Assembly (NCBI GenBank): GCA_028284195.1
Contig: JANQSE010000008.1
Coordinates: 124,001-188,000, forward strand
Reading direction: 5' to 3'
DNA: 64,000 nucleotides
DNA from: Balneola sp.
GTDB taxonomy: Bacteria > Bacteroidota > Rhodothermia > Balneolales > Balneolaceae
Shown here: piece by piece, positions 31,616 through 41,664 of the stretch
Layout: every line of letters starts with the position of its first letter
Position numbering within the stretch: the first letter of the stretch is position 1
Program-made: the position numbers and the translations under genes
The notes under the pieces: model-generated
The model's database searches: none
What the model was told of the DNA's origin: nothing
What the model saw: the letters and a program-made list of their open reading frames with translations, nothing else

Positions 31616-31950
31616 TCCCGATGTGTCGGGATACGGCATAGGCAGGCCCGCCTTCCAAAGTTTTATACGGCGAACAAGCCTGCCCGATCAAGAAACAGGC
31701 TGGATCAGAATGGTGTGGATCCATCGGTCGCTCCAGCTCCTTTTGGATGACTTTTTTCTGACCCCACCCCGACAGCTATCGGGAGAGAAGAACCCGCCCG
31801 ACACTTTAAAACTTCTTCTACACTGGGTAGATTCTTCAGTGCGATAGCTCATTAACCATTCGCTATTCTTCTTCAGAATGACTGGTTATCAGGCCTGCAG
31901 GAAACCCTTGCCTACCTGCGCGAAGCTTAGGCAAAGACAGGCTTGGTTAT
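31616..31950. repeat. Mosaic of degenerate dispersed inverted-repeat motifs, non-coding
   Basis: CCCGATGTGTCGGG, CCCGACAGCTATCGGG, GGCAGGC/GCCTGCC and CTTAGGCAAAGACAGGC-type motifs packed between two genes. Confidence 0.5.
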
Positions 31951-31982
31951 ATAAGAGATAGCACAAAGGGTAAACGAACAAG

Positions 31983-33632
31983 CTATTTTTTCCTGAACTG
32001 AACCTCTTTCCACTCGCTAAAAAGATGAGCTACCTTTCTTCTTTGGTATTTCCCTGTTGAGGTAACAGGGATATCATTTCCAAAAACAACTACCTTAGGA
32101 GTTTTTGCATGTGGAAGACTTTCTTTACAATAATCCAAAATAGCTTGTTTGTTTTCTACCTGGCCTTCTTTTAACTGAACGTAAGCACCTACTTCCTCTC
32201 CGTACCAATCGTTTTCGAAACCAACTGCAATACCTGCTTTAACACCGGGAGCTTTGTTTATAATCTCATCAATTTCGAGAGGAGCGAAGTTAATTCCTCC
32301 GCGAATAATCAATTCTTTAATTCTTCCGGTTATAAAAAAATAAGCCCTGCCCATTTCATCTTTTATGTAGAAACCTTCATCTCCACTTCTAAACCAGCCA
32401 AAAGTAAAGGCATTTTCATTCGCTTCTTTATTGTTGAAGTAACCCTTCATCACATTTACTCCACGAATCACAATTTCTCCCCGTTCACCTTCCGAAACAG
32501 GATTTCCGCTTTGATCATGAATCGCCATTTCATTAGCCGGGATTGCCACTCCGATACTGGGATATCCAAAATCTCTCATCCATTTTTTATGCTCGTCCTC
32601 TTTAACATCTAACGGAAGAAAACATGAGTAACAGGTAGTTTCGGAGAGCCCATATCCATGTACTATTCTTTTTCTGAATCTGTCTTCGAAATTTTTTGCT
32701 ACGTTTACTGTAAGTGGTCCTGCTCCACAAATGATATGACTAAACTCAGGGAGTACCGGAACCTCTTTATCATCATAAAATCCGGTTAAATACTGAAGCA
32801 GCGTGGGAACCACGCTCACAATGTTAACCTGTTCTTCTTCAATGACTGGGAAAAACTGATCCACCTGAAATTTCTGGTTCAATACTACCGATCCGCCAAC
32901 AAAGAAAGGTGTCATTAACGTAACTACGGTTCCATTTACATGGTGAATGGGTAAAACACACATCATTCTGGTTTCAGAATCAATATCGTGCCACTCGCTA
33001 ATCGAACGGGCATCTTCCAACAAGTTCTGCTGGCTAAGTACTACTCCTTTTGGATTTCCTGTGGTACCTGAAGTAAATACAATCAAGGCATCAGCTTCAG
33101 AATCAACATCAGATTCTCTTAACTCGCCTTCTTCTGATGAAAAAGAATCCGGGGCCTCACCACATTCTACAAGCTGAAGTGAGCTTAATTCAGGATTTTC
33201 CAAGACAATGTTCTTCAGCCTTGAAACATATTCATCTCTAACTAAGGCCAGTTTTACGCCCGCATTTTTCAGGATGTATTCAATCCGCTGATCGTCCTCG
33301 CTTAGATTAACAGGTACAACCACCAATCCACAAAACCAGGCAGCAAAGTACTGAATAACCGTATGCCAATGATTATGGGAAATGGTTGCGATCTTATCTC
33401 CTGCTTTCAATCCTTTTAATTGAAAAAACCGGGAGGTATTCAGAACCGCTTCATAAAACTCTCGATAAGTAAGCTGAGCACGATTGCCGTTGGAATCCCG
33501 ATAAATTAAAAATACAGCATCATTTCCAATTCCTCTTTTTAGCAACTGGACAATATTTGCACCTAACTCCGGAATTGGGATCGAAAGGCTTCGGGCATGA
33601 ACAATTTTGTCTTCTAAGTTTTTAAACTTCAT
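31983..33632 (-). CDS. AMP-dependent acyl-CoA synthetase/ligase
   Basis: VFTSGTTGNPKGVVLSQQNL, HGYGLSETTCYS, GWFRSGDEGFYIKDEMGRAYFFITGRIKELIIRGGINFAPLEIDE. Confidence 0.92.
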   Translation of the reverse strand: MKFKNLEDKIVHARSLSIPIPELGANIVQLLKRGIGNDAVFLIYRDSNGNRAQLTYREFYEAVLNTSRFFQLKGLKAGDKIATISHNHWHTVIQYFAAWFCGLVVVPVNLSEDDQRIEYILKNAGVKLALVRDEYVSRLKNIVLENPELSSLQLVECGEAPDSFSSEEGELRESDVDSEADALIVFTSGTTGNPKGVVLSQQNLLEDARSISEWHDIDSETRMMCVLPIHHVNGTVVTLMTPFFVGGSVVLNQKFQVDQFFPVIEEEQVNIVSVVPTLLQYLTGFYDDKEVPVLPEFSHIICGAGPLTVNVAKNFEDRFRKRIVHGYGLSETTCYSCFLPLDVKEDEHKKWMRDFGYPSIGVAIPANEMAIHDQSGNPVSEGERGEIVIRGVNVMKGYFNNKEANENAFTFGWFRSGDEGFYIKDEMGRAYFFITGRIKELIIRGGINFAPLEIDEIINKAPGVKAGIAVGFENDWYGEEVGAYVQLKEGQVENKQAILDYCKESLPHAKTPKVVVFGNDIPVTSTGKYQRRKVAHLFSEWKEVQFRKK

Positions 33633-33638
33633 CCATTA

Positions 33639-34993
33639 TCATTGTTTTGCAGGAATTCTTGGGATCGTCATAATCTCTTTTTGGCGGCCATCGATGTACC
33701 ACACTCCGGTTTCATCAAAAAAAGCATCTTCCTCCAGCATAATTCGGATTTCTTTTCCCCATTCTTCAATAAATGTAGCTGCATTAAGTTCAATTGAGTA
33801 TAGGCTGTGTTTAAGTGAAGAGGATAATCTCCACTTCCAGGAACACCTCCCTGTGCATCCCACATGCCTAAGGTTGTGCCCGCAGCATGGCCGTGATATC
33901 CAATCGGGTGAGTATAGATTGATGGCTTGATTCCTTCATCAATAGCCTGCTGCCTGGACATTTTTAACACTTCATTACCGGTTCTGCCTTCCTTGAAATT
34001 ACCTGTAAAGATATCCTGCAAGCGATTGCCGTTATCAAAGGCTTTTTTTAAATATTCGGGAACTTCCGTTTCTCCGGGACGGAGCACATACGCATGTTGT
34101 TGAGTATCGGTATTTAGTCGCAGGTACTTAACACCGAAATCCACATGAAGCAAATCTCCCGGCATGATAACGTTATTACCTGGCCGGCTGGAGAATGACC
34201 GCAGGTGGTCAAATGATTCAGGATCTGCCCGCTGGATAGATACACTTGTATGAAACCAGGTTATTAATTTTAGCTCGCGGATTTTCTCCCTGAACCACCA
34301 TACTACATCTTCGGTAGTGGTTACACCCGGTTGAATTACTTCATCAGAGAAACCCTTGTGAATAATTTTATGAGCAATCCGCACAATTTGAGGATAGATA
34401 GTCATTTCTTTTTCTGAACGGGTTTCCAGCCATCCCACTGCCAATTCTTCTGCGGAAACAATTCGATCTGAATATTTCTTTCCAATAGCTGCTTTCATTT
34501 CTTCCAGGTCGGTAGCAGCCATTCCATCAGCAAGTCCCCAGTGTTTACTTTGGTTAATTCCGATCTTTTTAGGATCCCGTTCTTCAATGATCTCTTTCAA
34601 CCGCTTCCATTGATCCGATTCTTTTTCCTTATCCCATGCTTTTTTGAAAGTTTTACCCACATCGTAACGGGCAACAGCCAAAGTTTCCACGCCTTTGTCC
34701 CCACCCTGATCGTACATCACCAAAATAGTTCTGCGCCGGGCAGCCAGCCATGTAGCAGGAAGCAGAGTTTCGATTACCGGATCCTCATTGTATTCGCGGG
34801 AAACTACCACCCACATATCAATTCCTGCATCTCTCATCAAATCTGGTAGCACTGTTTTGATCTTATCTTCCAGCAGTTTATCTATTACACCAGCCCGTTC
34901 TTTCATGGAAAGAATTTCGGGATAACCATCCTGAGCCTTGGAATCAGGAATTAGGAATAGAAGAACTAGGAATGAAAATATTAGCTTTTTCAT
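33639..34993 (-). pseudogene. M24 (Xaa-Pro aminopeptidase-like) peptidase interrupted by a frameshift near 33798-33804
   Basis: ORF 33668-34993 carries the M24 domain (DLLHVDFGVKYLRLNTDTQQ, GYHGHAAGTTLGMWDAQ), then loses homology. The expected continuation SIELNAATFIEEWGKEIRIMLEEDAFFDETGVWYIDGRQKEIMTIPRIPAKQ lies in the overlapping frame of ORF 33639-33863. Confidence 0.85.
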
Positions 34994-35270
34994 AAAATGA
35001 TGTAGTTAGTTATTCAGGAATATGAAAATGTTTTAAATGGAGTTCAACTAACAAGAAGGTTCTAAATAACGCTCTCAAATAAACCCAAAAAACATCAGTA
35101 GGAAAAAATAGAAATTTACTAATCTTCATAGTCAAGAAGTTACTTGAAGCTCATTGGTATGAAGATCTTAATGTTTTTTGGCGGCTTTTGGTACTTTTGT
35201 CCGTACAAAAATACAGAAGAAGCAACTCTGATTATAGTATTTGATTGATAAACTTATTTAAACGCCACAA

Positions 35271-35298
35271 AGATCCTGAAACAAGTTCAGGATGACTT
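35271..35298. repeat. Short dispersed-type inverted repeat abutting the M61 stop codon
   Basis: agATCCTGAAacaagTTCAGGATgactt, perfect 8-bp arms. Confidence 0.55.
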
Positions 35299-37102
35299 AG
35301 TCAACCCCCAGCCACGCATTTCTTCTTTGAACCTCTTTGCGGCCTGCGTTTTCATCCAACGTTGTTTGAAGGCGTTTGGAGGCTTCCAAAATTACATCAA
35401 AGGTTTTGGTTTCCCCCCATCGGGTAACCACCACTTTAATTCTATTACCGGGTTTATGATTGACCAGAATCTCATCCACACTTTGAACTGAGCTTAATTG
35501 AACTCCTCCAATTGAAATAAACACATCTTCTGCTTCGATCCCTGCTTTGTATAATGGACTGCCGATTGTGGCATTAGACGTAAGCCTCCATTCATTATTT
35601 CTTTTGCGGATGTTTCCACCAAGGCTGGCTTTGGCTGGCTCAGCCAATTCAAACTTCACACCAAATTTCGCAAACAAAGATTCATAATCCGGTACCTGGC
35701 TGTCAAAGATATATTTCCAGAAATAATCATCAGCAAAATCTGCGCCTGCATATTCGGCCAATGCTGCCTGTAAATCGCGAACAGAATACGGAATTTCTGT
35801 TTTCCCATATTTCTTCCAAACCAGTTTGAAGAAATCATCCAGGTTTAATTCCTTGTCCATACCCCGGAGGGAAAGATCCAATGCCAGCCCAAGTACACTT
35901 CCATAAGTGTAATAAGAAATAAATGTATTTGAACGATTGGTAGGATCTACTGAGCGCGCTGCATCTACAAATGGTGCCTGATAGCTCATTTCAATGGGAT
36001 TGAAAAACTGCCGCCCCGGAGAATTAATCACATAATTCAATCCACCATCCAGGCCTTCTACATACTGCTGCGGAGTTCTGATGCCTGCGCGGGCTAAAAT
36101 CAACCCTGTGTAATAACTGGTGAAACCTTCCGCAAACCAAAGCTCTCCGCTCATATTGGCTTCTTCAAAATCGAAAGGTTCCAGGCTGGCAGGACGAATT
36201 CGCTCCACATTCCATGCGTGGAAAAATTCATGAGAAATGGTTCCGATACTTGTTTCTCCCAATGGACGGCCGAGGGGCTTTGAGCTTACCACATAGGTTG
36301 AATTTCTGTGCTCCATGCCATCACCACTTGCATTTGGCATATAGCAAGAAAGAAAGGTGTATTCTCCATAATCAAAAGCCGGAAGCTCCCTAAACACTTC
36401 TTTTTGGCTTTTCACAATGGCCATTACTTTTGCAAAGTATTGGTCCACCTCTTCATCGCTGGCTGGTGTGTGTAATGCTAACCGGATGGTTTGCCCGTCC
36501 ACTTCTTCTTCCCTGAAATGCATATCAGCAATTTCGGTGGGGCTGTCCATGAAATATTGAAAATTCGAAGCGTAATAGGTGTTTCCTTCGAGGTGCTTTA
36601 GCTGTGTAGCAATTTCCCAATTCAGGTCATCGCGTTTGTTAAATGTGATTTTAATTGGACGGTGCTCGTAGCCTCTTGCCCAGGCAAAGGTAGCCGGAAT
36701 GTTCATGTGCGCATGTGTTTCATCAATCCCGGTATAGGTTCCGCCGCCTCTGTTAGCATATAATGTGTAGGAAAATGTTACTGCACCATCATGGCCGCTA
36801 ACATTCCATTGATGAGGATTTGGCCGGGTTACCGGAAGTTCATTTCCTTTGCTATCCACTGCTTTTACATTGTACACGTTTTTTGCAAATTCATGCAAGG
36901 CATAACGCCCCGGAGATGTCCTGCTCATTCGAACTTCCAGTACTTTGTTTTCCAGATTGGGAAATGTGATGGAAATTTCTGCTTCATGATGTACGGCATT
37001 TTCGAATGAAATCTCGTACTCATTGTGGGTTTGTGCGATGGTTACTTCACTAAGTTGAACAAATAGAAAAAAGGCAAAAAGGAATATAAAACTGCTTCTC
37101 AT
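35297..37102 (-). CDS. M61 family metallopeptidase with PDZ domain
   Basis: SHEFFHAWNVERIRP zinc motif, ELWFAEGFTSYYTGL, C-terminal PDZ-like GSPLYKAGIEAEDVFISIGG. Confidence 0.92.
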   Translation of the reverse strand: MRSSFIFLFAFFLFVQLSEVTIAQTHNEYEISFENAVHHEAEISITFPNLENKVLEVRMSRTSPGRYALHEFAKNVYNVKAVDSKGNELPVTRPNPHQWNVSGHDGAVTFSYTLYANRGGGTYTGIDETHAHMNIPATFAWARGYEHRPIKITFNKRDDLNWEIATQLKHLEGNTYYASNFQYFMDSPTEIADMHFREEEVDGQTIRLALHTPASDEEVDQYFAKVMAIVKSQKEVFRELPAFDYGEYTFLSCYMPNASGDGMEHRNSTYVVSSKPLGRPLGETSIGTISHEFFHAWNVERIRPASLEPFDFEEANMSGELWFAEGFTSYYTGLILARAGIRTPQQYVEGLDGGLNYVINSPGRQFFNPIEMSYQAPFVDAARSVDPTNRSNTFISYYTYGSVLGLALDLSLRGMDKELNLDDFFKLVWKKYGKTEIPYSVRDLQAALAEYAGADFADDYFWKYIFDSQVPDYESLFAKFGVKFELAEPAKASLGGNIRKRNNEWRLTSNATIGSPLYKAGIEAEDVFISIGGVQLSSVQSVDEILVNHKPGNRIKVVVTRWGETKTFDVILEASKRLQTTLDENAGRKEVQRRNAWLGVD

Positions 37103-37250
37103 GGATATGGTTTTGAATTGAACGCCAGAAGATGAGGAGCTTTAAGCACTGGTGCAACTGGTGTTACATCTCTTTGCTTTATTGTCACTTACTTTTGCCT
37201 TGATGCAAAAGTACATTTGATAAAGCCACTCATTTTCTTCATACTCAGCT

Positions 37251-37592
37251 ATGTTAAACAGGACTCAAAAAATAATACTCAGCGTAGGGATACTGCTTCT
37301 CATCTGCTCTGGTTTATTCCTTCCGTATAAGAGTGAATATTTAACAGAAGGTGATAACCCTTCAGAATTTCTTGGTTATTTTTTTATTACTGATAAACCA
37401 ACAACAAAAGATTCTTTTGAATCCATTTTTGGAATTACAGGACACTCAACTGATTTATTACCAAATAAATCCAAATTTCGGACGCATATTGATACCTCTT
37501 TAGTCAAAGTCCAAATAATGGTAATCAGCTTAATAACTATTGGCTTGATATTTTTGTTTTCTGAGCAAAGGCAAAGTATCAACAATCAATAG
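37251..37592 (+). CDS. Small membrane protein of unknown function
   Basis: Two hydrophobic segments (IILSVGILLLICSGLFL; VQIMVISLITIGLIFLF). Confidence 0.6.
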   Translation: MLNRTQKIILSVGILLLICSGLFLPYKSEYLTEGDNPSEFLGYFFITDKPTTKDSFESIFGITGHSTDLLPNKSKFRTHIDTSLVKVQIMVISLITIGLIFLFSEQRQSINNQ

Positions 37593-37659
37593 TTCCTAAT
37601 GGATTTTTTCAAAATGGAAGCATTGTATTATGGATGTGTAAAACCTTAAGATTTTATCA

Positions 37660-38820
37660 CTACTCTTTTCCATCCATCCACGAATACGGATAGCTCGGGT
37701 CATCTAAACGCATCGCTTCTTCGGTGACGTACATTGGCTTAAAGGTATCAATCATTACTGCGTATTCGTCTGTTTCTTCAGCGCCGATACTGGCTTCTGC
37801 TTTACCCGGATGCGGGCCATGTGGAATACCTCCCGGATGCAGCGTAATACTTGCGTAATCCATTCCCTTACGACTCATGAAATCTCCTTCCACATAATAG
37901 AGCATTTCATCAGAATCCACATTAGAATGGTTATAAGGCGCCGGAATTGCTTCCGGATGGTAATCGAACTTGCGTGGACAAAAACTACATACCACATAGT
38001 TGTGTCCCCGAAAAGTCTGATGTACGGGTGGCGGCTGATGAACCCGTCCTGTGATTGGTTCGAAATCCTTAATATTGAAAATCCACGGATATAAATATCC
38101 GTCCCATCCAACCACATCTAACGGATGGTAATCAAAGGTGTAATGATGCATTCGTCCACCCTTCTTAATGCGCACTTCAAATTCACCTTCCTCATCAAAG
38201 AACAACTGCTCCTGCGGTAAACGGAAATCCCGTTCACAGAAAGGTGAATTCTCCATGAATTGTCCCATTTCGGATAAATACCGCTTAGGAAAGTCAATAG
38301 GCCCGGTAGAATCCACCGTAAGTACCCTGTTTTTATCGGTATCAAAATTCATCTGGTAAGTGGTACCTCGCGGGATGTAGATATAATCTCCGTACCCGAA
38401 ATCCAGCCGCCCAAAGTTGGTTTGCAAGTGCCCGGTTCCTTCATGGATAAAGAGCAATTCATCATGCTCTCCATTGCGATAGAAATAGTTCATGGCATCG
38501 GTTGGGCGCATCACTCCGATCTGGAGATCGTTATTGAACATCAACACTTTTCGGCCTGTAATCGCGTCCCCTCCTGCCGGGATATCTTTGGTCTTTAAAT
38601 GGCGGTGCCGCAATGTTTGGTCTTCTGCAGCTTTTACTTCAACCTTTTCACCCTGCTCGATCTTTGTAACTCTGGTCGGCATGTGATAGTGATAAAGCAA
38701 CGAACTGTTTCCGTGAAAACCTTCGGCTCCGAATAGCTCCTCAGTAAATAACTCGCCATCCGGTCTTCGGAAAATGGTATGGCGTTTATGCGGGATAGTT
38801 CCTAATGCGTGGTAATACAT
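37660..38820 (-). CDS. hmgA: Homogentisate 1,2-dioxygenase
   Basis: MYYHALGTIPHKRHTIFRRPDGELFTEELFGAEGFHGNSSLLYHYHMPT; YVVCSFCPRKFDYHPEAIPAPYNHSNVDSDEMLYYVEG; GIPHGPHPGK. Confidence 0.95.
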   Translation of the reverse strand: MYYHALGTIPHKRHTIFRRPDGELFTEELFGAEGFHGNSSLLYHYHMPTRVTKIEQGEKVEVKAAEDQTLRHRHLKTKDIPAGGDAITGRKVLMFNNDLQIGVMRPTDAMNYFYRNGEHDELLFIHEGTGHLQTNFGRLDFGYGDYIYIPRGTTYQMNFDTDKNRVLTVDSTGPIDFPKRYLSEMGQFMENSPFCERDFRLPQEQLFFDEEGEFEVRIKKGGRMHHYTFDYHPLDVVGWDGYLYPWIFNIKDFEPITGRVHQPPPVHQTFRGHNYVVCSFCPRKFDYHPEAIPAPYNHSNVDSDEMLYYVEGDFMSRKGMDYASITLHPGGIPHGPHPGKAEASIGAEETDEYAVMIDTFKPMYVTEEAMRLDDPSYPYSWMDGKE

Positions 38821-38842
38821 GGTTCAAATTTTGAATTTCGTT

Positions 38843-39979
38843 TTAAAGGTTTCCTCTTAGTTCCTGTTCGCGTTCGATGGCTTCAAATAGCGCTTTGAAG
38901 TTTCCTTTCCCAAAGCCTCTGGCTCCTTTCCTTTGAATGATCTCATAAAATAAAGTCGGGCGATCCACTACAGGTTTTGTAAAGATCTGGAGCAGGTATC
39001 CTTCATCGTCCCGATCTACCAAAATTCCAAGATCGGCAAGAACATCAATAGGCTCATCAATCTTGCCCACTCTTTCCTCAAGTTCTTCGTAATAGGTTGT
39101 TGGAACCGTCAAAAAGTCTATTCCTCGTTCCCGAAGCTTTGTTACGGTATCTATAATATCCGGCGTTAGCAAAGCGACATGTTGTACGCCCGGACCTTCA
39201 AAGAAATCCAGATACTCTTCAATCTGAGACTTTTTCTTTCCATCTGCCGGCTCGTTGATTGGAAATTTGATCATTCCACGTCCACCGGCCATTACTTTAC
39301 TCATCAACGCCGTGTAATCCGTCGAAATGTCTTTATCATCAAAACTGATGTATTGGGTAAAACCAAGCACATCACGGTAAAAAGCAACCCAGGTATCCAT
39401 TTCACCAAGTTCTACATTGCCAACACAATGATCCACAAACTGAACACCTACAGGGTCAACCTTAATCAGACTTTCTTTGGCTTCATAACCGGGAAAAAAG
39501 ATTCCATCGTACTCTGTTCTGTTGATGAAGGAATGAATAACATCCCCATAAGTTCTGATGGATGCTTTCCGAATTTTTCCGTTGTCATCAGAAACGGTAT
39601 GAGGTTGCTCAACAGCCACCGCTCCCCGCTTCACGCTTTCGTTGAATGCCCGGTCTACATCTTCCACGTGCATCGCAATGTCTTTAATTCCATCACCATG
39701 CTTGTGCACAAATTTTGAAATCGGGGAATTACTGTTTAACGGAGCAGTAATTACAAAACGAATATTCCCCTGCTCCAGATAATAGGAAGATCTGTCGCGA
39801 ACTCCGGTTTCAAGTCCTGCATAAGCTTTAAGTTCAAAGCCAAATGTGGTGATGTAATAATGCGCAGTTTGCTTAGCGTTGCTAACATAATGTTCCACAT
39901 AGTCCACATCCTGCAAGCCTAAGTGGTCATCAAATTCTTCTTCTACTGTTCGTTCTAATAAGGTTTCTTGATCTTTCAT
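38843..39979 (-). CDS. hppD: 4-hydroxyphenylpyruvate dioxygenase
   Basis: VDHCVGNVELGEMDTWVAFYRDVLGF, GPGVQHVALLTPDI, GYLLQIFTKPVVDRPTLFYEIIQRKGARGFGKGNFKALFEAIEREQ. Confidence 0.96.
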   Translation of the reverse strand: MKDQETLLERTVEEEFDDHLGLQDVDYVEHYVSNAKQTAHYYITTFGFELKAYAGLETGVRDRSSYYLEQGNIRFVITAPLNSNSPISKFVHKHGDGIKDIAMHVEDVDRAFNESVKRGAVAVEQPHTVSDDNGKIRKASIRTYGDVIHSFINRTEYDGIFFPGYEAKESLIKVDPVGVQFVDHCVGNVELGEMDTWVAFYRDVLGFTQYISFDDKDISTDYTALMSKVMAGGRGMIKFPINEPADGKKKSQIEEYLDFFEGPGVQHVALLTPDIIDTVTKLRERGIDFLTVPTTYYEELEERVGKIDEPIDVLADLGILVDRDDEGYLLQIFTKPVVDRPTLFYEIIQRKGARGFGKGNFKALFEAIEREQELRGNL

Positions 39980-40313
39980 TCTAATAAAATACTGTTCAGG
40001 TTGGCGTTCAACAGTACAATCAGCCGGGTTACATACTATTGAACAGTTGCTTGCTCATCTACCCAAATACTGCTTTACTCTGCATTAGAAAATAAAAATG
40101 ACTCTTTTCTTAATAGCGTCCGCACCTTTCAGGTAGAACTATTAATAAAAGCACGTCATTTTTGGTCCATATGATCTCCGAAATAATTGATGCAGAATAA
40201 CTTTTAAAAAGAAGGAAATGAATTAACAAAAATCAATAGCTATCATTTATTATATTCTTATGGAATGTGATGACTTTCCGGAATGTTGATTACATGAATT
40301 AAAAAGTACCTTT

Positions 40314-41258
40314 ATGGAAACTCAGCAGCAATTAGATGACTTTCAGGCTCGTATTGATGCGGGCGAAAAAATTGAACCCAAAGACTGGATGCCCGAACGC
40401 TATCGACAGCAATTAACCCGTATGGGAAGCCAGCATGCTCATTCCGAAATTGTGGGGATGCTACCTGAAGGTAACTGGATTGGAAGGGCTCCTTCTTTAA
40501 AGAGAAAACTGGTATTGCTTGCTAAAGTGCAAGATGAAGCAGGGCATGGCCTTTATTTATACAGTGCTATCGAAACTTTGGGTGAAAGCCGCGCCAACAT
40601 GATTGATCAGTATTTGTACGGCAGTGCTAAATATTCCAGCATCTTTAACTACCCAACATTAAGCTATGCGGATGTTTGTGTCATCGGCTGGTTGGTTGAT
40701 GGAGCTGCTATCGTAAATCAAACCAAGCTGGCACATTGTTCTTACGGCCCTTATGCAAGAGCTAATCTGCGTATCTGTAAAGAAGAAAGTTTCCATAAAA
40801 AACAAGGGTATGAAATGGTGGCAAAAATGGCAGAAGGTATTCCTGCTCAACGTAAGATGGTACAGGATGCAGTAAATCGTTTCTGGTGGCCAACATTAAT
40901 GATGTTCGGGCCGCATGATTCCGATTCTCCCAATAGTGAAGAGCTTATTAAGTGGCAGATAAAACTGAATACAAATGATGAGCTTCGCCAGCATTTTGTG
41001 GATCGGGTGGTTATGGAGGCGGGCGCTATTGGTTTAACCTTACCTGATCATGATTTGAAGTTCAATGAAGAAACAGGACACTGGGAAATGGGTGAAATGC
41101 CGTGGGATGAGTTCTGGAATGTGGTTAAAGGCAATGGAGTGATGAACAGAGAACGAATGAAAGCCCGCAGAAACGCACATGAAAACGGTGCCTGGGTTCG
41201 TGAAGCTGCTCAGGCCTATGCCCGGAAGAAGAAATTAAGCCGGGAAAAGGCTTCTTGA
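40314..41258 (+). CDS. paaA: Phenylacetyl-CoA 1,2-epoxidase subunit PaaA
   Basis: [52 protein letters not shown]. Confidence 0.96.
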   Translation: METQQQLDDFQARIDAGEKIEPKDWMPERYRQQLTRMGSQHAHSEIVGMLPEGNWIGRAPSLKRKLVLLAKVQDEAGHGLYLYSAIETLGESRANMIDQYLYGSAKYSSIFNYPTLSYADVCVIGWLVDGAAIVNQTKLAHCSYGPYARANLRICKEESFHKKQGYEMVAKMAEGIPAQRKMVQDAVNRFWWPTLMMFGPHDSDSPNSEELIKWQIKLNTNDELRQHFVDRVVMEAGAIGLTLPDHDLKFNEETGHWEMGEMPWDEFWNVVKGNGVMNRERMKARRNAHENGAWVREAAQAYARKKKLSREKAS

Positions 41259-41265
41259 TTTTATC

Positions 41266-41351
41266 GTCACCCTGAGGCTGCTGCCGAAGGATCTTAATGA
41301 ATAATGGAAGCGATTTATCCTATAAGATTCTTCGCTTTCGCTCAGAATGAC
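41266..41351. repeat. Imperfect dispersed-type inverted repeat between paaA and paaB
   Basis: GTCACCCTGAGGCTGCTGCCGAAGGATCTTA ... TAAGATTCTTCGCTTTCGCTCAGAATGAC. Confidence 0.65.
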
Positions 41352-41364
41352 ACTCTAAAAAATT

Positions 41365-41664
41365 ATGTCTGAAAACAACGAAAAAGAATGGCCTCTGTGG
41401 GAGGTTTTTTACCAACCCAAAAATGGTAAACCTTATGAACATGCAGGAAGCTTACACGCAGCAGACGCTGAGAATGCTTTACAAAATGCCCGCGATGTGT
41501 ATGCACGCAGAAATGAAGGTATTGGAATCTGGGTAGTTCCTTCTAATCAAATTACGGCTTCCACTCCTGAAGACGTGGGCCCGTTTTTTGACCCAGCTTC
41601 CGACAAGCCATATCGACACCCGCAGTTTTATTCTGTTCCAAGAGCTGTAAAAAAACGATCATGA
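41365..41664 (+). CDS. paaB: Phenylacetyl-CoA epoxidase subunit PaaB
   Basis: WPLWEVFYQPKNGKPYEHAGSLHAADAENALQNARDVYARRNEGIGIWVVPSNQITAS. Confidence 0.95.
   Translation: MSENNEKEWPLWEVFYQPKNGKPYEHAGSLHAADAENALQNARDVYARRNEGIGIWVVPSNQITASTPEDVGPFFDPASDKPYRHPQFYSVPRAVKKRS

Noticed and set aside
31566-31847. 93-aa plus-strand ORF in the repeat mosaic
   Set aside because: Overlaps the thioesterase end and degenerate palindromes; no protein-like composition.
33790-33810. Programmed -1 ribosomal frameshift in the M24 peptidase
   Set aside because: No X XXY YYZ slippery heptamer at the junction (local coding sequence GCCTATACTCAATTGAAC). Indel or sequencing error is simpler.
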